From: UCB3 sp964415605
Lineage (GTDB): Bacteria; Chloroflexota; Anaerolineae; Epilineales; Epilineaceae
Direction of reading: 5' to 3'
Length of the DNA stretch: 7,202 nt
NCBI GenBank assembly: GCA_964415605.1
Contig: CAYQBA010000214.1
Location: forward strand, 1-7,202
In this document: piece by piece, positions 1-5,278 of the stretch
How the letters are laid out: every line of letters starts with the position of its first letter
How positions within the stretch are numbered: the first letter of the stretch is position 1
Notes under the pieces: model-generated
Told to the model about the DNA's origin: nothing
Seen by the model: only the letters and a program-made list of their open reading frames with translations
Databases searched by the model: none
Made by a program: the position numbers and the translations under genes

Positions 1-3000
1 GGCTCGCCGCTCGGGGCGCTGGCGGCCCCGCGCGACGTGGCGGTGCTCGCCGGCCCCGGCGGCGCCCTCGCCGAGCCCGAGGCCGGCGCCGGCCGGGCGC
101 GCGTGATCGGCCCCGACGGCGCGCCGCGCGCCGAGATCCCGCTGGTCGACCCGCAGGGCGCGGCGCCCGCACCGCCTGGCGACATCTTCGGAGCGGCGGC
201 CTACGTCCTGGACCGGGCTGGCCGGAGGATCGTCGGCCTGGACGCGCAGGGCGCCGTCCGGCTGTCGGAGCCCATCGGGCTGCCGTTCGTCGCGCCCGAA
301 GGTCTGGCGGTCAACGTCCCGTTCGGCGGCGCCGCGCGGGGCCAGACCACGCTGGCCCTGGCCGATCCGGGGCTGGGTGAGGCCCGCTTGCTCCTACTCG
401 TCCCGGGCGCCGGTGCCATTCCAGGTTCGTCGCTTAGCCGGCCGATCGAAGGCGTGCGCGCCGTGGCCCAGGGATGGGAGGTGCGCGCGGGCGGCGCGGT
501 TGCGCTGCGGACGCTGCTCGGTGCGCCGGGGGCCGGCGTGGTGTGGGGGAACGCGCCCGACCCGCTCTGGGCGACGGTGCCGTTCGCCGACGTGCGCGAC
601 ATCGAGATCGCCGCGACGAACGAGGTGTTTGCCGCCGTCGACCCCGACGGCGTGGTGTCGCTCGGCCCGCTTGCCGATCTCGTCGGCCGGCTGACCTGGC
701 CCGCCGGCCGGCTCGCGGACCCGGCGCGCATCGCGGTGGGCGACGACGCCGCCATCGCCGACGGCGCGCCGCGCCTGCAGCTCTGGGATCGCGCGGGCAT
801 GCCGCGGGAGCGGGTGCTGTCGCCCAACGAGCTGCCGCTGCTCGACGTGGCCGCCGCCGGCCCGCGGGTCTTCGCGCTGGCGGCCGATGCACCGGGCCTC
901 CCGGCCACGGTGTGGGCGCTTGCCGGCGGCGCGTTCGGTTCGAGCTGGCGTCCGGCCGCGGACGGCGCGGTGCGGCAGCCCGTGGCCCTGAGCGCGCATG
1001 GCGATCGCGTGGCCGTCCTCGACCTCCTGGCGCAGGAAGTCGTGATCCTCGCCGCCGACCTCGCCGAGGTCGCGCGCTGGTCGGTGGCACCGGCGGGCGC
1101 CTTCGACGGGGTCCTGGACATCGCGCTTGGCGCCGGGCGGGTCTTCGTCGCCGACGCGCAGTCCGGAGCGCTCCAGGTGTGGACCGACGCCGGCCTTCGG
1201 CTCGCCACGGTGCGGATCCCGACGGGGCCGCTGCGGGTGGCGGCCGGCCCGGGCGACACGGCCTTCGTCCTCACGGCCTCGAAGTGGGTGTTCGCCTACG
1301 GTCCCGGCGGCGAGCCGCTCGGCGCGTGGCCGGCCGGCGAGCCGGTTGATCGACCGGTCGACCTCGCCGTCGACGCGGACGGCGTCCTCTACATCGCCGA
1401 CGCCGCCGGCGCGGTCCGCGTGTACGCCCGCGACGCCGCGGCGCCCGCGCAGCTCCCGCCGGCGTTCGGGGCGGGGCGCTGCGCCGCCGTGCGCGACAAG
1501 GGGGCGGCGCCGCCGGAGATCATGCTCGGCGAATCGGTCGAGGTCCAGCTCGTGGTCGACGGCGCGTGCCCCCTGGACCACAAGAAGGCCGACGTCGTGA
1601 TGACCATCGACAAGTCGGGCTCGATGGCGCAGGACAACAAGATGGGCGCCGCGCGGCAGGCGGCCACGGCGTTCCTGGCCCAGACCGATCCGCTCTTCTC
1701 GCGGGTCGCCCTGGTGGGCTTCGACTTCGCGGCGACGGTCATCCAGCCCCTGACGACCGACCGTCGCCGCCTGATCGAGCAGGTCAACACGCTCCAGGCC
1801 AGCGGCGGCACGCACCTCGTCAACGCGCTCGAGGCGTCCATCGACGTCCTCGTCGGGCCGGACGCGCGGCCGGACGTCGCCAAGGTCATCGTCTACATGT
1901 CCGACGGGCGCCACACCGAGCTCGGCAGCGTCCCGATCGCCGATCCCCCCGGCCTGGCGGCGGCCATCGACCGCGCGCGTGCCGCGGGCATCCACGTGTT
2001 CACCATCGGCCTGGGCCGCGACGCCGACACTGACAACCTGCGGCGCATGGCGACCGACGGGGCGTCCTACTTCTTCAGCCCCACGCCGGGCGAGCTGCGC
2101 GACATCTACGTGCACATCGCCCGGCGCATCGAGGCGGCCGAGCTGTTCGCGACGGCGGTGGTGACCGACCGCGTGCCGGCCAACATGACCTTCCTGCCCG
2201 GCACGGGCCGCCCGGTCGAGCCGGCGGTCAGCCCGGACGGGCGCACGCTGACATGGCGCCTGGCCGGCGTGCCCGAGCCGGGGTTCCGGCTGGCGTACCG
2301 CCTCCGCCCCGAGGCGCCGGGCTACTGGCCGACGAACGTCGAGGCGTTCACCGACTACGTCGACGGCTTCGGCAACCGCGGCACCATCGTCTTCCCGATC
2401 CCCTTCGTGCGCGTCCGGGCGCCGACGCCGACGCCGGGCCCGCCGCCGACGGCAGCCCCGCCGCCGACGGCCACCCCGCGCCAACCGATCTACCTCCCGC
2501 TTCTCATCCGCCAGGCGTGCGCGGCGTTTCGTCTCAACGTCGTCCTCGTGGTCGACACGTCCAGCAGCATGGGCGGCCCGTTCGGGCCGGGCGGGGCGTC
2601 GAAGCTCGACGCGGCGCGCGACGCCGTGCGGGCGTTCCTGGCCGGGACGGACCTCGGGCGCGACCGGGTGGCGCTTGCGCGGTTCGACGCCACCGCGGCG
2701 GTGGTGGCCCCGGGCGGCGACGCGGCCGCCGTCCTCCGGGCGCTGGACGATCTCGCCCTCCACGAAGGCACCCGCATCGACCTCGGCCTGGCGGCGGCCC
2801 GGGCGTTCCTGGACGGCCCGGGGCGGCTCGCGGGCAGCCGGCCGGTCGTGATCCTGCTGTCGGACGGCGCGCCGTCGGCCGGCACGGCGGACGCGGCGCG
2901 CGCCGAGGCCCGCGCGCTGGCGGGTTCCGGCGCGACGCTCTACACCATCGCCGTCGGGGCGGATGCCGACCAGCCTTTCCTGGCCGAGCTGGCCGGGCAC

Positions 3001-3114
3001 CCGGCGCGCGCCCTGTTCGCCGGCGAAGCCGGCGCCCTGGTGCGCCTGTACGCCTCCCTGGCGGCGGAGCTAGACCCCTGCGCCCCGCCGTGGCGGCGCG
3101 AGGCCGGCCAATGA
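1..3114 (+). CDS. Exported beta-propeller protein with two vWA domains (5'-partial)
   Basis: The frame is open to the left edge, so this is the C-terminal 1037 residues of a longer protein (residue 1 = base 1). The first Val codon at 37 is in-frame but lies inside an NHL-like sequence (APRDVAV) and is unlikely to be the start. Residues 1 to about 490 look like a degenerate beta-propeller; the clearest blade reads PVDLAVDADGVLYIADAAG (from about nt 1357). Residues about 529-712 form a vWA domain with a complete MIDAS metal site: DKSGS at 537-541, T604 in GGTH and D635 in MSDG. Residues about 713-805 resemble a DUF11-like beta-sandwich. A Pro/Thr linker (808-826) leads to IYLPLLIR (830-837). 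A second vWA domain follows (about 845-1020), also with a full MIDAS: DTSSS at 852-856, T924 in EGTR and D955 in LSDG. Family knowledge suggests an extracellular adhesion or protein-binding role. The signal peptide is not in view, and no C-terminal membrane anchor or sortase motif is visible. The ligand is unknown. Confidence 0.9.
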   Translation, partial: GSPLGALAAPRDVAVLAGPGGALAEPEAGAGRARVIGPDGAPRAEIPLVDPQGAAPAPPGDIFGAAAYVLDRAGRRIVGLDAQGAVRLSEPIGLPFVAPEGLAVNVPFGGAARGQTTLALADPGLGEARLLLLVPGAGAIPGSSLSRPIEGVRAVAQGWEVRAGGAVALRTLLGAPGAGVVWGNAPDPLWATVPFADVRDIEIAATNEVFAAVDPDGVVSLGPLADLVGRLTWPAGRLADPARIAVGDDAAIADGAPRLQLWDRAGMPRERVLSPNELPLLDVAAAGPRVFALAADAPGLPATVWALAGGAFGSSWRPAADGAVRQPVALSAHGDRVAVLDLLAQEVVILAADLAEVARWSVAPAGAFDGVLDIALGAGRVFVADAQSGALQVWTDAGLRLATVRIPTGPLRVAAGPGDTAFVLTASKWVFAYGPGGEPLGAWPAGEPVDRPVDLAVDADGVLYIADAAGAVRVYARDAAAPAQLPPAFGAGRCAAVRDKGAAPPEIMLGESVEVQLVVDGACPLDHKKADVVMTIDKSGSMAQDNKMGAARQAATAFLAQTDPLFSRVALVGFDFAATVIQPLTTDRRRLIEQVNTLQASGGTHLVNALEASIDVLVGPDARPDVAKVIVYMSDGRHTELGSVPIADPPGLAAAIDRARAAGIHVFTIGLGRDADTDNLRRMATDGASYFFSPTPGELRDIYVHIARRIEAAELFATAVVTDRVPANMTFLPGTGRPVEPAVSPDGRTLTWRLAGVPEPGFRLAYRLRPEAPGYWPTNVEAFTDYVDGFGNRGTIVFPIPFVRVRAPTPTPGPPPTAAPPPTATPRQPIYLPLLIRQACAAFRLNVVLVVDTSSSMGGPFGPGGASKLDAARDAVRAFLAGTDLGRDRVALARFDATAAVVAPGGDAAAVLRALDDLALHEGTRIDLGLAAARAFLDGPGRLAGSRPVVILLSDGAPSAGTADAARAEARALAGSGATLYTIAVGADADQPFLAELAGHPARALFAGEAGALVRLYASLAAELDPCAPPWRREAGQ
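3100..3103 (+). promoter_or_regulatory. Weak ribosome-binding site for the sirtuin gene
   Basis: GAGG lies 7 nt before the ATG at 3111, inside the last codons of the vWA gene. It supports the ATG that overlaps the upstream stop codon (ATGA) over the later in-frame GTG at 3213. Short GAGG matches are common in such GC-rich DNA, so support is modest. Confidence 0.35.
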
Positions 3115-3962
3115 CGGGCCGCACCGAACGGACGCTGGCTCCCGCCGAGCCGGGCGACACCAGCCTGCGCGGCGCGGCCGCGCCGCCCGGCCCGCGCCTC
3201 CCCGACCGCGCGGTGGCCGCGCTGCGGCGGGCCGAGGCGATCGTGGTGCTCACCGGCGCCGGCGTCTCGGCCGAGAGCGGCATCCCCACGTTTCGCGACG
3301 CGCTGACCGGGACCTGGGCACGGTTCGACGCCGAGGATCTCGCGTCGCGCGCCGGCTTCCTGCGCGACCCCGCGCGGGTCTGGCGGTGGTACGCCGAGCG
3401 GCGGGCGCGAGCACGCGCGGCCGAGCCCAACGCGGCGCACCGGGCGCTGGCGGCGCTGGAGCGGCGCGCCCCGGGCATGGTCGTCGTCACGCAGAACGTC
3501 GACGGCTTGCACCAGCGCGCCGGGAGCCGCAAGGTGGTCGAGCTGCACGGCAGCCTCGAGCGCGCGCGGTGCTTCGGCGAGGATACCGGCGTCGACGGCT
3601 GGGAGGCGCTGGCGGCGGACGGCGCCGCGCCGCCGCGCTGTCCGCGCTGCGGGGGCCCCTTGCGGCCGGACGTCGTGTGGTTCGGCGAGCCGCTGCCGCC
3701 GGCGGCCCTGCGGGCGGCGTTCGACGCGGCGGCCGGCTGCGACGTGTTCCTCTCCGTCGGGACGTCGGGAATCGTCGAGCCCGCGGCTTGGCTGCCCTGC
3801 GCGGCGCTCGAGCGCGGGGTCCCGGTCCTCGAGGTCAACCCGGCGCCGACGCCGCTCTCGGCGCACGCGACCTTTGCGCTGCGGGGCAAGGCCGGGGACG
3901 TCCTGCCGGCGCTGGTGACGGCGGCCTGGGGCGATGGCGGGGTGTGCTCCGATGCGCCGTGA
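3111..3962 (+). CDS. cobB: NAD-dependent protein deacylase, class III sirtuin (CobB/SIRT5-like)
   Basis: This 283-residue Sir2-family enzyme would remove acyl groups from lysines, using NAD+ and releasing nicotinamide and O-acyl-ADP-ribose; it is probably cytosolic. Visible motifs are GAGVSAESGIPTFR (49-62, NAD binding), TQNVDGLHQRAG (127-138), catalytic H146 in ELHGS, RPDVVWFGE (185-193), GTSG (217-220) and EVNPAPTPLS near the C-terminus. Y94 and R97 (WYAERR) match the Tyr-x-x-Arg pair that lets CobB and SIRT5 accept succinyl- and malonyl-lysine, so desuccinylase/demalonylase activity is likely. The zinc site is reduced: C177-x-x-C180 is present, but C154 stands alone in RCFGED. About 25 residues of Ala/Pro-rich sequence precede the conserved core. 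The ATG overlaps the upstream stop as ATGA, which implies translational coupling; GTG 3213 is an alternative start that would remove the extension. The family assignment is secure; the acyl preference is inferred. Confidence 0.94.
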   Translation: MTGRTERTLAPAEPGDTSLRGAAAPPGPRLPDRAVAALRRAEAIVVLTGAGVSAESGIPTFRDALTGTWARFDAEDLASRAGFLRDPARVWRWYAERRARARAAEPNAAHRALAALERRAPGMVVVTQNVDGLHQRAGSRKVVELHGSLERARCFGEDTGVDGWEALAADGAAPPRCPRCGGPLRPDVVWFGEPLPPAALRAAFDAAAGCDVFLSVGTSGIVEPAAWLPCAALERGVPVLEVNPAPTPLSAHATFALRGKAGDVLPALVTAAWGDGGVCSDAP

Positions 3963-5034
3963 CCTGGCCGATGTCGTGGCGTCGGACGGCTGCCTGGACG
4001 ACGTCTGGTTCGCTGGCGGCCGCCTGTGGGTCCGCGGCTGGGCCGCGGCGGCGGACGGCGCGGCCCTGGACGGCCTGGCGCTGCACCTCGACGGCCAGGT
4101 GCGCCTGCCGGCCGAGGCCGAGTGGGGGCAGCCCAGCCCGGATGTCGCCGCGGCGCTGCCGGACCTGCCGGCCGGCGGACGCGCCCGCTTCCAGGCCGCG
4201 TTCGACGGCGTCGGCGGCGGGGTCGACGATCGCCTGTGGCTGCTCGTGCCCCGGTTCGGCCCGGACCGCGTCGGCCGCGCGATCCTCGCGCTGCGCGCGC
4301 CGCGGCTGCCGCAGCCGACGCCCCAGATGCAGGCCGAGATCGGCGGCGGGTTCCCGGCGGTGGCGCTGGAGTTCCTGGGCTACTTCGTCCAGCTGGCGGG
4401 CCTGGAGGGAGGGGACGCCGTGCTCGACGTGGGCTGCGGGTTTGGCCGCATGGCGTACGCCCTGGCTTACTTCCTGACGCCGGCGGGCCGCTACGACGGC
4501 TTCGACATCATGCGGTCGCATGTCGACTGGGCGGCGTCGAACCTCACGCCGATGCGGCCGAACTTCACCTTCCGGCACGTGGATCTCTACAACCGCCACT
4601 ACAACCGGCGCGGCCGGCTGCGGGCCGATGCGTTCGCCTTCCCGTATGCGGATGCCGCGTGCGACCTGGTCTTCCTGACGTCGGTCTTCACGCACCTGCC
4701 CGGCCGCGAGGTGCGCCACTACCTCGGCGAGATCGCGCGGGTGCTCAAGCCGGGCGGGCGCTGCCTGGCCACCTTCTTCCTCCTCAACGACACGTCGCGC
4801 GGCCTGATCAAGGCCGGCCGCGCGGCGGAGCCGCTCCGGCATCGGTGGGGCGACGGGTATGTCTCGCGCCGGTTGATGCCGGAATGGGCGGTCGGCTTCG
4901 ACGAGCCCGCGGTGCGCGCGTGGATCGCGGACCATGGGCTGGCGGTGCGGGACGTGCGGTTTGGCGGGTGGTGCGGGCGGGCGACGCCCGGGGCGTCGTA
5001 TCAGGACATCGTGGTGCTGGAGCGGAACGTCTAG
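3952..5034 (+). CDS. SAM-dependent class I methyltransferase with N-terminal beta-sandwich-like domain
   Basis: A 360-residue protein if started at ATG 3952; an in-frame ATG at 3934 would add six residues. I prefer 3952 because it overlaps the sirtuin by only 11 nt and has a G-rich stretch at suitable spacing. Residues about 15-85 (LWVRGWAAAADG, then SPDVAAALPDLPAGGRARFQ) resemble a small beta-sandwich often joined to glycan-associated glycosyltransferases and methyltransferases. The Rossmann methyltransferase core starts near residue 140. Motif I is VLDVGCGFG (157-165). D185 in GFDI is the likely ribose-binding acid. FPYADAACDLVFLTSVFTHLP (from 230) gives the motif II/III region, and RVLKPGG (263-269) follows. 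NRHYNRRG and the C-terminal QDIVVLE are features I recall from a bacterial methyltransferase family found near surface-polysaccharide genes. The substrate is unknown and no glycan gene is in view. No terminator-like T tract follows the stop on this strand. Confidence 0.9.
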   Translation: MRRDLADVVASDGCLDDVWFAGGRLWVRGWAAAADGAALDGLALHLDGQVRLPAEAEWGQPSPDVAAALPDLPAGGRARFQAAFDGVGGGVDDRLWLLVPRFGPDRVGRAILALRAPRLPQPTPQMQAEIGGGFPAVALEFLGYFVQLAGLEGGDAVLDVGCGFGRMAYALAYFLTPAGRYDGFDIMRSHVDWAASNLTPMRPNFTFRHVDLYNRHYNRRGRLRADAFAFPYADAACDLVFLTSVFTHLPGREVRHYLGEIARVLKPGGRCLATFFLLNDTSRGLIKAGRAAEPLRHRWGDGYVSRRLMPEWAVGFDEPAVRAWIADHGLAVRDVRFGGWCGRATPGASYQDIVVLERNV

Positions 5035-5084
5035 GCCCGCCCGGCGCGTTCCCGAGGCCGTGGTGCAGCGGGTCGACGGCGTGC

Positions 5085-5101
5085 CGGCGCCTCTGGCGCC
5101 G
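5085..5101 (+). repeat. Short GC-rich hairpin downstream of the methyltransferase gene
   Basis: CGGCGCC (5085-5091) and GGCGCCG (5095-5101) form a perfect 7-bp stem with a TCT loop, 50 nt after the methyltransferase stop. An outer GCCGG/CCGGC pairing (5083-5087 with 5104-5108) is an alternative fold. There is no T run after it on the + strand, so it is not a classical intrinsic terminator. It could stall polymerase or stabilise the 3' end of the mRNA, or be chance in GC-rich DNA. Confidence 0.35.
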
Positions 5102-5112
5102 CTCCGGCGACC

Positions 5113-5190
5113 AAAAAGATGCGCGCGGTCCCTCCGGACGTTCAGGCTTGCTCGGGCAGGGGCAGACCTGGGACCGTCGAGACAGCGCGC
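5113..5190 (-). terminator. Candidate intrinsic terminator of the metal ATPase gene
   Basis: Read on the - strand, CGGTCCC (5176-5170) pairs with GGGACCG (5132-5126), 7 bp. It can be extended by GCGCG (5190-5186) with CGCGC (5125-5121) across a 9-nt bulge. The stem is followed directly by ATCTTTTT (5120-5113). This is the only run of five T or A bases I see in the gap, and it lies on the correct strand and side for the ATPase, whose stop is at 5263. A small hairpin, CTTGC/GCAGG around TCGG (+ strand 5147-5160), lies in the loop. The bulge, the long loop and the roughly 85-nt distance from the stop codon make this only plausible. Confidence 0.35.
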
Positions 5191-5206
5191 CATGACAGTG
5201 TAGCCG

Positions 5207-5250
5207 CACGGCGCGCGCGCGTCAATGGGGGTGGCGCACCGCGCGCCGTG
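5207..5250. repeat. 11-bp perfect inverted repeat between convergent genes
   Basis: CACGGCGCGCG (5207-5217) is exactly complementary to CGCGCGCCGTG (5240-5250), with a 22-nt loop. It lies just beyond the ATPase stop codon and between the convergent genes. A strong stem could form in either transcript, so it may protect 3' ends or act with the nearby candidate terminator. There is no adjacent T tract. The simple GC alternation makes chance formation more likely than the length suggests. Confidence 0.45.
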
Positions 5251-5278
5251 GCCCTTGCCGGGTCAGCGCGCCGTGGCC
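5241..5278. repeat. 13-bp direct repeat at the 3' end of the ATPase gene
   Basis: GCGCGCCGTGGCC occurs at 5241-5253 and again at 5266-5278, 25 bp apart. The second copy covers the last codons of the ATPase just before its stop. The first copy overlaps the right arm of the 11-bp inverted repeat. It is probably a small local duplication; no function is evident. Confidence 0.4.

Noticed and set aside
37..39. GTG at 37 as the start of the vWA protein
   Set aside because: The preceding twelve codons are open and read as part of a propeller repeat, and no signal peptide follows the GTG, so the real start is upstream of the window.
394..3000. Long open frame of 868 codons on the - strand opposite the vWA gene
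   Set aside because: It is rich in Arg, His, Gly and Ala with no domain, and lies opposite a frame with clear vWA motifs. Such long antisense frames are expected in very GC-rich coding DNA.
2253..3110. Extension of the sirtuin frame upstream into the vWA gene
   Set aside because: The upstream part is low-complexity Arg/Pro/Gly-rich sequence overlapping the second vWA domain. Conserved sirtuin sequence begins only after the ATG at 3111, which overlaps the vWA stop codon.
5073..5180. 7-bp inverted match TCGACGG (5073-5079) with CCGTCGA (5174-5180)
   Set aside because: Short arms about 100 nt apart in GC-rich DNA; likely chance, and it competes with better local stems.
3835..5193. 452-codon open frame on the - strand opposite the methyltransferase
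   Set aside because: Arg/Pro/His-rich composition and no recognisable motif; it is a shadow of the methyltransferase frame.
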